Below, piece by piece: positions 1-8,846 of a stretch of DNA of 64,000 nucleotides. The position numbers and the translations under genes are program-made. The stretch's first letter is position 1. Every line of letters starts with the position of its first letter. Origin of the DNA: CAWKEY01 sp963696315 (lineage in GTDB: Bacteria > Pseudomonadota > Gammaproteobacteria > Methylococcales > Methylomonadaceae); contig CAVOJU010000025.1 in assembly GCA_963696315.1 (NCBI GenBank), positions 76,364 to 140,363 on the forward strand. Reading direction: 5' to 3'. The notes under the pieces were generated by a model. The model searched no databases. It was not told the origin of the DNA and saw only the letters and a list, made by a program, of their open reading frames with translations.

Positions 1-1
1 C

Positions 2-1073
2 CTGCCCGATTTGCCGCAAAACCAGTTCCGCAATATTCACGCCAAGCCGCTGCCCTTATCCGAAGCCATTGGCATGAGCGGGATTTTGGAAACCGGTATT
101 AAAGTCATCGACTTGTTATGTCCTTTCGTGAAAGGCGGCAAAACCGGCTTATTTGGAGGCGCAGGCGTTGGAAAAACCGTGCTGGTCATGGAGTTTATCC
201 ATGCCGTTTCTGCCATCCATAAAGGCGTTTCGGTTTTTGCCGGCGTCGGTGAGCGCATCCGTGAAGCGCATGAATTATGGCAAGGAAATGCAACAGGCCG
301 GAGTCATGGACGATACCCTGATGGTCTTCGGGCAAATGGATGAATCGCCGGGCGTGCGTTTCCGCGTGGGCCTGTCGGCCTTAACCTATGCCGAATATCT
401 GCGCGATACCTTGCATAAGGAAGTGCTGTTTGTGGTCGACAATGTGTTTCGATTCGTGCAGGCCGGCAGTGAAATATCCAGTCTGCTCGGTCGTATGCCG
501 GCCACGGTGGGCTACCAGCCGACGCTGACGACAGAAGTTGCCGAACTGGAAGACCGCATATTGTCCACAAGACAAGGCGCCATTACCTCGGTGCAAGCGG
601 TCTACGTGCCCGCCGATGATATGACCGACCCGGCCGTCAGCGCCATCCTCAGCCATCTGGATACCACCGTCATCCTGTCCAGGGATCAGGCCAGCAAGGG
701 TATTTACCCGGCGGTTGATCCCCTGCGTTCCAGCAGCAAATTGATGGACAGGCACACGCTGGGCGACCGTCATTACGCCGTAGCCGAAGGCGTGCGTGAA
801 CATCTGGCGCGTTATCAGGAACTGGAGGACATTATCGCCATGCTGGGTATTGAAGAATTGTCTGAAACCGACCGCAAAGTGGTGATGCGTGCCCGCAAAT
901 TGCAACGTTATCTTACCCAGCCGTTTTCTGTTTTAGCCCAGCACACCAAACAAACCGGTGTTTCAGTGCCGCTGGAACAGACGCTGACGGATTGCGAAGC
1001 CTTTTTGGCCGGGCACTTCGATGACTTGTCTGAAGAGCAATGCTACATGCGCGGCACCATGCAGGATTTATGA
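2..1073 (+). pseudogene. atpD: N-type ATPase beta subunit, 5'-truncated by the window and frameshifted
   Basis: This is the catalytic beta subunit of an alternative F-type (N-type) ATPase. The gene runs in from the left edge. The first frame shows the Walker A motif GGAGVGKT and then GVGERIREAHELW. The second frame resumes with EMQQAGVMDDTLMVFGQMDE, the Walker B-like region FVVDNVFRFVQAGSE, and the family C-terminus. The two frames join if one G is removed from caaggaaatg at 281-290, so the sequence carries a +1 insertion. All catalytic motifs survive on either side. The stop overlaps the start of atpC, and beta followed by epsilon at the head of the operon is the usual N-ATPase order. As read, the product would end about 20 codons after the insertion. 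A sequencing error would make the gene intact. Family assignment is very secure; pseudogene status is not. Confidence 0.85.
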
Positions 1074-1483
1074 TGAAAGACTTCGTGCTGAATTTGTTTG
1101 ATGCCAGCCATGAACAAAGGATCACAGGCGTAACTTCTTTTGTTGGAGAAGATGCTTCCGGCTCCTTCGGCATTCAGGCCAATCATGCACGCTTTATGAC
1201 TACGCTGGTGTTTGGTCTGGCGCGTTTTCGGTTAGCGGCACAAGATTGGCAATACCTGGCGCTGCCCGGCGCCGTTGTCTATTTTAATAACAATGCGTTA
1301 ACAATCAGTACCCGGCATTTTTTGATTGATACCGACCTTGAACGCATCAGCGCCCAACTGGAGCAGCAATTGCTGGCCGAGGAAGAGCACCTGCGGGCAA
1401 GCCGTGAAAGTCTGCAACGCATGGAGCAAGCCATGCTCAAACGCATGCTGACGCTTAAACGCAAAACCAGCTGGCAGTCATGA
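1070..1483 (+). CDS. atpC: N-type ATPase epsilon subunit
   Basis: Epsilon subunit of the F1 stalk, which couples gamma rotation to the catalytic head. The protein is about 137 residues. It has the N-terminal beta-sandwich (SFVGEDASGSFGIQANHARFM, with the family's G-x-FGI-x-x-H signature) and a C-terminal helical arm rich in Glu, Leu and Arg. The start ATGATG overlaps the atpD stop (TGA at 1071-1073), which suggests translational coupling. The gene ends four bases into atpQ. Position directly after atpD, away from the canonical atpBEFHAGDC order, is characteristic of N-ATPase operons. No disruption is visible. Confidence 0.9.
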   Translation: MMKDFVLNLFDASHEQRITGVTSFVGEDASGSFGIQANHARFMTTLVFGLARFRLAAQDWQYLALPGAVVYFNNNALTISTRHFLIDTDLERISAQLEQQLLAEEEHLRASRESLQRMEQAMLKRMLTLKRKTSWQS

Positions 1484-1749
1484 ACAATCAACAGCAGCTC
1501 AAAAACAAGATTGAAAGCCAGATCAAGCGCATGAAAAAGGCGGAACACGACAGGCCGAATCTATTATCCCAAACGGTTTATATCGGTACCCTGGGCTTGG
1601 TCATGGTTTTGCCGATTATTGCCGGCGCTTATCTGGGGCACTGGCTGGATAGTCTGATGGAGGGCTACTCTACGCGCTGGACACTGAGTTTATTGTTTAC
1701 CGGCCTGGTGATCGGGATTTTTAATGTGTATTTTCTGATTAAAGACTGA
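1480..1749 (+). CDS. atpQ: N-type ATPase AtpQ (AtpI/AtpZ-like membrane protein)
   Basis: Small membrane protein of 89 residues with a charged N-terminus (about residues 1-28, rich in Lys, Gln, Arg) and two predicted transmembrane helices, roughly 35-55 and 65-87. This matches the AtpI/AtpZ-like protein called AtpQ in N-ATPase operons, where it lies between atpC and atpR. AtpI-type proteins are thought to help assemble the c-ring. The ATG overlaps the atpC stop by four bases. The next expected gene, atpR, is not found before atpB. Gene identity rests on position and topology more than on a diagnostic motif. Confidence 0.8.
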   Translation: MNNQQQLKNKIESQIKRMKKAEHDRPNLLSQTVYIGTLGLVMVLPIIAGAYLGHWLDSLMEGYSTRWTLSLLFTGLVIGIFNVYFLIKD

Positions 1750-1822
1750 GGTTCAGTAGCACGCATCCAGGACAATGCTTCACCACACAGCAGCTCATTG
1801 TCGGACGCGAAATACCTTATGT

Positions 1823-2008
1823 ATGCACCTCATTCCTGTAATCATCAGAGTACTGCCATTCCTACTGTTACTGTATTTGGCAGCACCCGTCGCTAATGCA
1901 GAAGTCTCTGTCACCGGGCTTGAAAGCGAAGCAACCAAAAATGCGATACATCAGAATGGAGAATACGCAGTCTGTTTAGCAAGGCCGATGAGGATCTCGC
2001 AGGCTTAA
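1823..2008 (+). pseudogene. Fragment of a secreted or outer-membrane protein gene
   Basis: From the ATG at 1823 the frame encodes a convincing signal peptide: a hydrophobic run VLPFLLLLYLAAP and then VANAEVSVTGL, with a likely cut after ANA. Only about 40 more residues follow before a stop. The start of the mature part (EVSVTGLESEATKNA) faintly resembles the first POTRA segment of TamA-like outer-membrane proteins, but it is too short to be sure. It lies where atpR should be, between atpQ and atpB, and is not an AtpR: that protein has two membrane helices and no cleavable signal. I read it as the 5' end of an unrelated gene left by a rearrangement. Confidence 0.35.
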
Positions 2009-2051
2009 CTTTAAAATGAGTCACCTACTCTATTTTAGACGGCCTAACATA

Positions 2052-2137
2052 ATGTTCATTTCGACCAACGGCAGAAGTCTGAGACGCTCAAATATGGGCA
2101 TAGCCTCAAGATTCCTCCCGTTGGTCGGAATGACAGC
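2052..2137. repeat. Imperfect palindromic repeat
   Basis: Two arms of about 35 bases are nearly complementary. The left arm contains cgaccaacgg at 2062-2071 and the right arm contains ccgttggtcg at 2118-2127. Complementarity extends outward to about 2052 and 2137 and inward to the ctgagacgct / agcctcaag segments, with a few mismatches. It is non-coding and sits in the gap left by atpR. It looks like a small dispersed palindromic element (REP- or MITE-like); no target duplication was resolved. Confidence 0.6.
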
Positions 2138-2226
2138 GTAAACTGAAGTTTACCAAGCGTTAAAGTCTAACTCGGAGCAAGCTGTGGTTTGTTAATATCC
2201 ACTTTAAAAAATGAGGAGGCTTTCTG

Positions 2227-2898
2227 ATGGAAAACGAATTTTCTTTCGCTCTAGGCCCCGTGGTGATTGGTGCATCGCTCATCACTACCTGGGCAATCAT
2301 GCTGGTGATTACCCTATTAGCCTGGCTTTCAACGCGGCATCTGGAGATATTGCCCGGTTCATTGCAGACCCTAGTTGAAGGCATCGTTGCGGCCATCGAT
2401 GAAGCCATAAGCGATGTCGCACCCGAGCATGGCCGGCAAATCCTGCCTTTTATTGCTACCTTGTGGCTGTTCCTGATTGTTGCCAATCTGGTGGGTTTAA
2501 TACCGGAACTGCATTCGCCTACCCGTGATCTTTCCGTGACTTCGGCGCTGGCGGTTTTGGTATTTTTCTCGGTGCACTGGTTTGGCATAAAAACCCAGGG
2601 CTTAAAAAACTATCTGCATCACTACCTGACCCCCAGCCCGATTTTGCTGCCTTTTCATATTATCAGCGAATTTACCCGCACGCTGGCGCTGGCCGTACGA
2701 TTATTCGGCAACATGATGAGCCTGGAAATGGCGGCCATGCTGATTTTGCTGGTGGCCGGCTTTCTTGCCCCCATTCCGATTTTAATGTTACATATCATTG
2801 AAGCGCTGGTACAAGCCTATATCTTTGGCATGCTGGCCTTGATTTATCTGGCCGGCGCCATGCAATCTCTACAACTTCATTCACAGGAAACACTATGA
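2227..2898 (+). CDS. atpB: N-type ATPase a subunit
   Basis: Membrane-embedded a subunit of Fo, which forms the ion half-channels beside the c-ring. The protein has 223 residues with about five or six hydrophobic helices. The conserved penultimate helix reads EFTRTLALAVRLFGNMMS, which carries the essential arginine, followed by a last helix ending HIIEALVQAYIFGMLALIYL. A strong ribosome site (aggagg at 2215-2220) precedes the ATG. The stop overlaps the atpE start by four bases. The length is typical of the short a subunits of N-ATPases. No damage is visible. Confidence 0.92.
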   Translation: MENEFSFALGPVVIGASLITTWAIMLVITLLAWLSTRHLEILPGSLQTLVEGIVAAIDEAISDVAPEHGRQILPFIATLWLFLIVANLVGLIPELHSPTRDLSVTSALAVLVFFSVHWFGIKTQGLKNYLHHYLTPSPILLPFHIISEFTRTLALAVRLFGNMMSLEMAAMLILLVAGFLAPIPILMLHIIEALVQAYIFGMLALIYLAGAMQSLQLHSQETL

Positions 2899-3161
2899 CC
2901 GACTTATCCTTGATCGTCTTTGGCTCCAGCGTCGCCGCCATTATCGGCATCGCTCTGGGGGTCATGCTGCCTGCGCTGGCCATGGGCAAGGCCATCGGCA
3001 GCGCGCTGGAAGCCTTATCGAGGCAACCGGAATCGGAACGTTCAGTCATGCGCACCTTGTTTATCGGCCTGGCCATGATTGAATCACTGGCAATTTATTG
3101 CCTGGTCATTATTTTGATTGTGCTGTTTCGGAATCCTTTGCTTGAATACATTGTTAAATAA
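2895..3161 (+). CDS. atpE: N-type ATPase c subunit (rotor ring)
   Basis: Rotor-ring proteolipid of 88 residues: two transmembrane helices joined by the polar loop SRQPESE. The ion-binding carboxylate lies in helix 2 within GLAMIESLAIYCLV (the E of IES). The Ser after the Glu is shared with sodium-binding c subunits, but the helix-1 Gln used for sodium in Ilyobacter-type rings is replaced by Pro here (GVMLPALAMGK). The coupling ion therefore cannot be decided from sequence. The ATG overlaps atpB by four bases. Confidence 0.92.
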   Translation: MTDLSLIVFGSSVAAIIGIALGVMLPALAMGKAIGSALEALSRQPESERSVMRTLFIGLAMIESLAIYCLVIILIVLFRNPLLEYIVK

Positions 3162-3176
3162 TTCGAAGGCACAAGC

Positions 3177-3926
3177 ATGGAATTCAACCTATCCACCTTC
3201 GTTCTCGAAATCATCAATTTCCTGATTCTTGTCTGGATTTTGCAGCGGCTTTTTTACAAACCGTTGCTGGAAGTGATTGCCAAGCGCAAGCAAAGCATTG
3301 ACCAATCAGTGGCAGAAGCAAAAACCATGCAGCAACAGGCAGAAGAACAACGCAGCCTTTATGAAAACCGGCAAAAGCTGTGGGAGCAAGAAAAACAGGC
3401 CGCTCTCGCTACCTTGCGCCAGCAACTCGAAGCCGAGAGAAGAACACAGCTGGAACAATTGAATGCCGATCTTGAACAGGAACGGCAAAAAGCCAAAGTG
3501 ACGCTATCCCGGCAGCAGCAGGAACTCCAGCAACAAGCCGAAAAACAGGCCTTGCAAAATGGCGCACGTTTTGCCGGCATGATACTGCAACAGTCGGCAA
3601 GCCCTGAACTGGAGGCGCGGCTATGTGCATTGCTGATAGAGCATTTGATGACTCTGCCGGAAGCCTGCAGGCTGTGTTTGCAAATGCTGGATACTAAAAA
3701 ATCGGTGCCCATCAAAATAACCAGCGCCTATCCATTACCCCTTGAACTACGCCAGCAACTGGAGCAAAAGCTGGATTCGTTAATCACCAGCCATCTCAAT
3801 TTTCAATATCAGCAGGATGCAGAGCTGATCGCCGGACTGCGCATCGATATCGGCGCCTGGGTGTTAAACGCCAACTTGCAGCATGAACTGATAGGTTTCA
3901 CCGAGATCGCCAATGAGCCGGAATGA
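3177..3926 (+). CDS. atpF: N-type ATPase b subunit with delta-like C-terminal domain
   Basis: Peripheral-stalk subunit of 249 residues, much longer than an ordinary b subunit (about 156). It has an N-terminal membrane helix (about 5-25, VLEIINFLILVWILQRLFY), a long Gln/Glu/Lys/Arg-rich coiled coil (about 35-130), and a C-terminal part (about 135-245). That last part ends in a delta-like pattern, DAELIAGLRIDIGAWVLNAN. No separate delta gene (atpH) is present, and N-ATPase operons typically have such an extended AtpF doing both jobs. It follows atpE by 15 bases and overlaps atpA by 14. Confidence 0.9.
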   Translation: MEFNLSTFVLEIINFLILVWILQRLFYKPLLEVIAKRKQSIDQSVAEAKTMQQQAEEQRSLYENRQKLWEQEKQAALATLRQQLEAERRTQLEQLNADLEQERQKAKVTLSRQQQELQQQAEKQALQNGARFAGMILQQSASPELEARLCALLIEHLMTLPEACRLCLQMLDTKKSVPIKITSAYPLPLELRQQLEQKLDSLITSHLNFQYQQDAELIAGLRIDIGAWVLNANLQHELIGFTEIANEPE

Positions 3927-5449
3927 AATCAAAACAGATGCCGCCAGCATTCCCAGCCTGCAGACGGAGAACCAAAACGCTACTATGAATTCCGGCAGTT
4001 TGCTGGACAAACAGGCCGCCTGGCTAGCCAGCTATCGTCCCGGACTGCGTATTACAGAACAAGGCACAGTGGTTGCCGTCGGTGACGGTATCAGCTGGAT
4101 CAAGGGCCTGCCATCGGCAGCCATCGAAGACATTCTGATTTTCGCCGATGGCAGCCGGGGCATGGTATTTGACCTTAACCGCGACCGGATCGGCGCCATT
4201 TTATTGTATGAGACCGAAGCCCTGACAGCGGGTACAACGGTTCATCTTTCCAGGCATTCCTTGAGTATTCCCGTCGGTAACGACTTTTTAGGGCGTGTTA
4301 TCGACCCCTTGGGCACGCCGCTGGATGGTCTGCCTCCTCCCGATAATACCGGGCGGGAAAATATGGAAAAAGCCTCACCCGCCATTATCGCCCGTGATTT
4401 TGTCGATAAACCGTTTATACACCGGCATTAAAATTATCGACACCCTGATTCCCATAGGCAAAGGCCAGCGGCAATTAATAGTGGGCGATGAAGGTCTGGG
4501 CAGAACTTCAATCGCCATCGACACCGTGGTTAATCAAAAAGGGAAAAATGTGCTGTGTATCTATGTGCTGATCGGACAGAAGCGCTCTGCCGTCGTCAGT
4601 ACCCTGGAAACCCTGAAGAATCATGGCGCGCTGGACTATACCGTGTGCGTAGTCGCCGAAGCCAGCGCCTTGCCCGGCTTACAGTATATCGCCCCGTTTG
4701 CCGGTTGTGCGCTGGCCGAATACTGGATGGCACAGGGTAGAGATACGCTGATTATTTACGATGATCTGTCTACCCATGCCAGAACTTACCGAGAACTGTC
4801 CTTGTTATTGCGTCGGCCGCCCGGACGTGAAGCCTATCCCGGCGATATATTCTTTGTTCATTCCCGTCTGCTGGAACGGTCAACGAGTTTGAATGCTGAA
4901 CATGGCGGCGGCAGCATGACCGCCTTGCCAATAGTCGAAACTCAACAGGGTGAAATTGCCGCCTATATTCCTACCAATCTGATCTCGATCACCGATGGGC
5001 AGATTTATCTGGACAAGGATCTGTTTGTATCCGGCTTTCGTCCCGCCATCGACATCACCAAATCAGTCTCGCGCATAGGCGGCAAGGCTCAGCATCCCCG
5101 CATCGGCAATAAATCCGGACAAATGAAACTGGATTACCTGCAATTTCTGGAACTGGAAGCCTTCACGCGTTTCGGTCAGCGACTGGAAGCCTCGATGGAA
5201 GCGCGAATCAAGCGCGGGCGATTATTGCGCGAGATACTCAAGCAGGATCGGCTGCATCCACTCAGCAGTCTGTTTCAGCTGGCCTGGCTGACTGCGTTTA
5301 CTGCAGGCTTTTTCAATACGCTAGAACCCAAGGAGATTGGGGGCTTCCTCGAGCGCATCGAACAGGGCATTAAAACAACACCACTGACACTGGACAGCAG
5401 TGATGAACAATGGCAATCAGCCATTAAAGTCTGGCTTGACATCTCATGA
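3913..5449 (+). pseudogene. atpA: N-type ATPase alpha subunit, frameshifted and with altered Walker A
   Basis: Regulatory nucleotide-binding alpha subunit, readable over about 511 codons in two frames. The first frame reaches ARDFVDKPF. The second resumes at LYTGIKIIDTLIPIGKGQRQ. Removing one T from ccgtttatac (4411-4420) joins them, so there is a +1 insertion. Independently of that, the P-loop reads GDEGLGRTS instead of the usual GDRQTGKTA. The invariant lysine is an arginine (AGA at 4502-4504), and R-Q-T just before it is also changed. The rest (SLLLRRPPGREAYPGDIFFVHSRLLER) is well kept. Loss of the P-loop lysine in alpha together with a frameshift points to a non-functional gene. A sequencing error would explain the frameshift but not the motif. 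Confidence 0.85.
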
Positions 5450-6291
5450 GCCAAAGCCGCGAACTGCAACTGCATATCGCCCAACTGGAAGAAATACGCA
5501 GCATTTTAAATTCGATGAAGAATCTGGCGCGGATTGAAATCCATAAACTGGCGCGATTTCAAACCATGCAGGGGCAAGCAGTAGCCAGTATTGAACAGGC
5601 GGCCCTGGATTTCCTGAATTTTTACCCCATACCTGCTGGCGATGACAAGGCCAGCCATTACTGTATTTTAGTAGGTGCCGAGCGCGGATTTTGCGGCAAT
5701 TTTAATGAAAGTCTGCTCAATGCCATTGCAGCACAAACTTATGCCGGCATCATTGCCGTCGGCAGCCGGCTGGGTAATAGGCTGGCAGATAACACCCCTA
5801 AAGTCATTAGCGCCATGGCAGGCGCCAATGTCGCTGAGGAAGTGCCTGCCGTCATTCATCGGCTGCTTGATGCCTTCAGCACCTTGCCGGATGGCGGGTC
5901 GACAACAACCGCTCCCGCCTTACAATTGACTGTTGTTTACCATGATGCCGTAGCCAATCAAATCACCCATCGGCAGATACTTCCGCCCTTTCCGCTGCAA
6001 ACGATGGCAAAGCCTCATGCCGGCAATCCGCCGGTACTTAATCTGGAGCCAGCCGTTTTTTTTGCTGACTTGACCGAGCACTACCTGTTCGCAGTGCTGT
6101 ATGAAATCTTTTACATCTCGCTGATGGCCGAAAATCATCAACGCCTGCAGCACCTGGAAGGTGCGGTAAAACATCTGGATGATGAAACCGTAAAGCTGCG
6201 GAGAAAATCCCAGATCTATCGTCAGGAAGAAATTACCGAGGAAATTGAGGTTATTTTGTTAAATACACAAAGCAACCTCGGAGAGATATGA
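5446..6291 (+). CDS. atpG: N-type ATPase gamma subunit
   Basis: Central-stalk gamma subunit of 281 residues. It starts with the family's N-terminal helix (LEEIRSILNSMKNLARIEIHKL) and contains the AERGFCGNFNESLL stretch of the nucleotide-fold domain. The C-terminal helix (LRRKSQIYRQEEITEEIEVILL) completes the coiled coil that turns inside the head. The start overlaps atpA by four bases, and gamma as last gene is the normal N-ATPase order. The gene is open throughout. It faces the sensor kinase gene ending at 6355. Confidence 0.9.
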   Translation: MSQSRELQLHIAQLEEIRSILNSMKNLARIEIHKLARFQTMQGQAVASIEQAALDFLNFYPIPAGDDKASHYCILVGAERGFCGNFNESLLNAIAAQTYAGIIAVGSRLGNRLADNTPKVISAMAGANVAEEVPAVIHRLLDAFSTLPDGGSTTTAPALQLTVVYHDAVANQITHRQILPPFPLQTMAKPHAGNPPVLNLEPAVFFADLTEHYLFAVLYEIFYISLMAENHQRLQHLEGAVKHLDDETVKLRRKSQIYRQEEITEEIEVILLNTQSNLGEI

Positions 6292-6354
6292 CAACCCAAA
6301 CCCAGTCCTGATAATTGCAGGCACTGTCAAAGTGAAAGTGATATGCCGAAAATT

Positions 6355-7707
6355 TCAAGGCAAATAAACGCGCCAGCTCATGCCGCCCAATGTGGCGCTG
6401 CTACCGCCCTCCAGCTTGCCGCCCAACAAGCCTGTCAATTCATTAACGACCGCCATGCCGATGCCATGGCCATGAATATTTTCATCGGCACGCACGCCTC
6501 TTTTCAGAATCTCTTTCAGCTTGCCGGCAGGAATGCCGGGGCCGTCATCTTCTATCTGTAGCAGCAAGGAAAAATTGCCGCTGACTTTACGGTCATTGAG
6601 CACAACGCTGACTTTAATGTTGTGCTGACACCATTTGCAGGCGTTATCCATTAAATTACCGGCTATTTCGTACAAGTCACCTTCTTCGCAATAAATCCGG
6701 CTGGACTCTGGCACGCTGATAGCGAAATGGATGTGCTTATCGATATACACCTTGGCCAGAGATGCGGTAATTTTGTTGATAACGCCGGAGACATCGACTG
6801 ATTTGGTGATTTTTTGCTCGCCCTTGGCGGCGGCGCGTTGCAATTGATAGTCGACAATCTCGTTCATGCGGGAAATTTGTTCCTGCACGGTATCTTTATT
6901 GGCACTGAAAGATTCGACACAGCCGCGCAAAATAGCCAGCGGCGTTTTCAAGCTATGCGCAAGATCGGCCAAGGTGTTGCGGTAGCGTTCAAGATGCGCG
7001 CGCTCACTGCTGATCAGGGCATTGAGATTGCCGGCCAGGCCTTCCAGCTCAGTTGGATAACGCCCATCCAGCCGGGTTTTTGTGCCTTTTTCTATCGACT
7101 CAAGATCTTTTACAATGATGCGCAAGGGTTTTAAACTCCAGCGCAACACTGCAAATTGAATGAAGACCAATACCAGACCTAGCGCCAGCAGCCAGAATCT
7201 CAAGGTGGCTTTAAAACGCTCCACCTGACTGCTGACAAACTCGGCATCTTCGGTCACCGTAAAGATGTATTCACGCTCGACACGGGCCCGGCTCTCCCAA
7301 ATGACATCATAATGCAGCGCATAATGGCCTTTTTCATCCAACAAGAAGGCCGAATTACCCGCGCTTAATTCCGGCAGCGCAGGCGGATCCAGGCCTATCG
7401 CCGAAGGCGAGCGCCAAACCAGCATCGGCTTTTTTTTTCTTATTTGCTGTATAAATCCGTAAAGTCCGGAGCCCGGATTGGTAAATCGGGGTTCCGGCAA
7501 ACTGGCGGGCATCGTCAATTCACCGGAATTTTTCAGATCCGCGGCCGATAACAGCGAATAAACCTGCACCTGGAGTTTTTCCTGCAAGGCCTGCTCGGCA
7601 CTTTCACGAAAACTTTGTTCGAGCACCACAGCAACCAGCGCGAAGAATGCCGCCAACACCAGAGCAGCCGCAACCAGCAGGCGAAAACTTAACGATCTTA
7701 TTTGCAC
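6355..7707 (-). CDS. Two-component sensor histidine kinase, PhoQ-like
   Basis: Membrane sensor kinase of 450 residues. It has an N-terminal membrane helix (about 8-30), a periplasmic sensor region (about 31-170), a second helix (about 172-190), a HAMP-like linker, and a HisKA domain with phospho-acceptor box LAHSLKTPLAILRG. The HATPase domain shows N-box NLMDNACKWC, G1 IEDDGPGIP and G2 HGIGMAVV. The layout and the ATPase domain resemble PhoQ. The ligand is unknown: magnesium or cationic peptides would be the family guess. It lies 57 bases downstream of its response regulator in the same operon, with a PepSY gene at the head. Confidence 0.85.
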   Translation of the reverse strand: MQIRSLSFRLLVAAALVLAAFFALVAVVLEQSFRESAEQALQEKLQVQVYSLLSAADLKNSGELTMPASLPEPRFTNPGSGLYGFIQQIRKKKPMLVWRSPSAIGLDPPALPELSAGNSAFLLDEKGHYALHYDVIWESRARVEREYIFTVTEDAEFVSSQVERFKATLRFWLLALGLVLVFIQFAVLRWSLKPLRIIVKDLESIEKGTKTRLDGRYPTELEGLAGNLNALISSERAHLERYRNTLADLAHSLKTPLAILRGCVESFSANKDTVQEQISRMNEIVDYQLQRAAAKGEQKITKSVDVSGVINKITASLAKVYIDKHIHFAISVPESSRIYCEEGDLYEIAGNLMDNACKWCQHNIKVSVVLNDRKVSGNFSLLLQIEDDGPGIPAGKLKEILKRGVRADENIHGHGIGMAVVNELTGLLGGKLEGGSSATLGGMSWRVYLP

Positions 7708-7764
7708 TTAAGGCCTTTGATCACTGCCATTCAGTTAAGCGATGATGGGCTTTGCAAGACCTGA

Positions 7765-8442
7765 TCAGGAGGGATTGACTGGAACCCGGTAGCCGCGCCC
7801 GCGCAGCGTTTCGATGGGTTTTAAGGTGCCATCGGGATCGAGTTTCTTTCTGAGGCGGCCGATAAAAACTTCGATGACATTACTGTCACGGTCAAAGTCT
7901 TCATCGTAAATATGTGCGGTCAACACCGATTTTGAGATGACCTCGCCCTTACGGAACATTAAATATTCCAGCACTTTGTATTCGTAAGCCGTGAGTTCCT
8001 GCTTTACGCCGGCTACCAAGACTTCCTGAGCGACCGTGTCCAGTTCAATATTGCCGAAGGTTAATACCGGATGCGCCTGGCCGGCAGAGCGCCTGATCAA
8101 AGCATTAATCCGGGCCTGCAATTCTTCATAATGGAAAGGTTTGACCAGATAATCATCGGCGCCGGCTTCCAGTCCTTCGACTTTTTCCTGCCAGCGGCTT
8201 CTGGCCGTTAAAATCAGGATGGGAACCTTGATATTGTTTTTACGCAAGCGCCTGATGAGCTCGATACCTGAGAAATCCGGCAAGCCAATATCAATCACAG
8301 CCGCATCTATCGGATATTCCTGGCCCATATACAAGCCATCGGTGGCGTTATGGGCAGTATCTACCGCATAACCTTTATCCGAGAAAAAATGCTGGATTTG
8401 CTGGCAGAGTGTTGCTTCGTCCTCAACAACTAAAATACGCAT
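7765..8442 (-). CDS. Response regulator, OmpR/PhoP family
   Basis: DNA-binding response regulator of 225 residues. The receiver domain (about 1-115) has the acidic pair VVEDE, the phospho-acceptor Asp in AAVIDIGLPDFSG, and the conserved Lys in KPFHYEEL. The winged-helix effector domain (about 125-222) ends IETLRGRGYRVP, as in OmpR/PhoP proteins. It lies between the PepSY gene (15 bases upstream) and its partner kinase. The likely role is phosphorylation-dependent transcription control; targets cannot be read from the window. Confidence 0.9.
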   Translation of the reverse strand: MRILVVEDEATLCQQIQHFFSDKGYAVDTAHNATDGLYMGQEYPIDAAVIDIGLPDFSGIELIRRLRKNNIKVPILILTARSRWQEKVEGLEAGADDYLVKPFHYEELQARINALIRRSAGQAHPVLTFGNIELDTVAQEVLVAGVKQELTAYEYKVLEYLMFRKGEVISKSVLTAHIYDEDFDRDSNVIEVFIGRLRKKLDPDGTLKPIETLRGRGYRVPVNPS

Positions 8443-8457
8443 GGGTTTTACCTGATG

Positions 8458-8721
8458 TTAACTAATGATTTCGCCAGTCTCGGCATCAATCAAGTAATGC
8501 TGAATACGGCCATCCGGTGTCAGCACTTTAATGACATGCACCTCTCTGCCGTCGATGATTTCCGTCTGGGCGCCGAGCACTCTTTTATTAGTGCCACTAA
8601 TGACTTTCTTGGCGGCCTCATCCAGACTGACACGCGCCAGCCACACTTCGGTACCCGCATAGACCGTATGGGAACACAAAGAAATCAGCGCTATTAATTT
8701 AATCAGGTTTCTCATCGGCAT
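8458..8721 (-). CDS. PepSY-domain periplasmic protein
   Basis: Small exported protein of 87 residues: signal peptide (about 1-22, LIKLIALISLCSHTVYA), then one PepSY domain (VSLDEAAKKVISGT ... IQHYLIDAETGEIIS). Single PepSY proteins are often encoded with PhoPQ-type two-component genes and may modulate the sensor or a periplasmic protease. This gene heads the operon, 15 bases before the response regulator. The function here is inference from domain and context. Confidence 0.8.
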   Translation of the reverse strand: MPMRNLIKLIALISLCSHTVYAGTEVWLARVSLDEAAKKVISGTNKRVLGAQTEIIDGREVHVIKVLTPDGRIQHYLIDAETGEIIS

Positions 8722-8846
8722 CCAGTGCTTAAGTTATTGTCTTTTTCGAGGATTCTTAAAATACACCCGTTTGGGGCTTCCAATTCAACAAATACGTTGA
8801 ACAGGAGGTATTCTTAAACAAACATTCTGAATCCAGACTGAACCCA

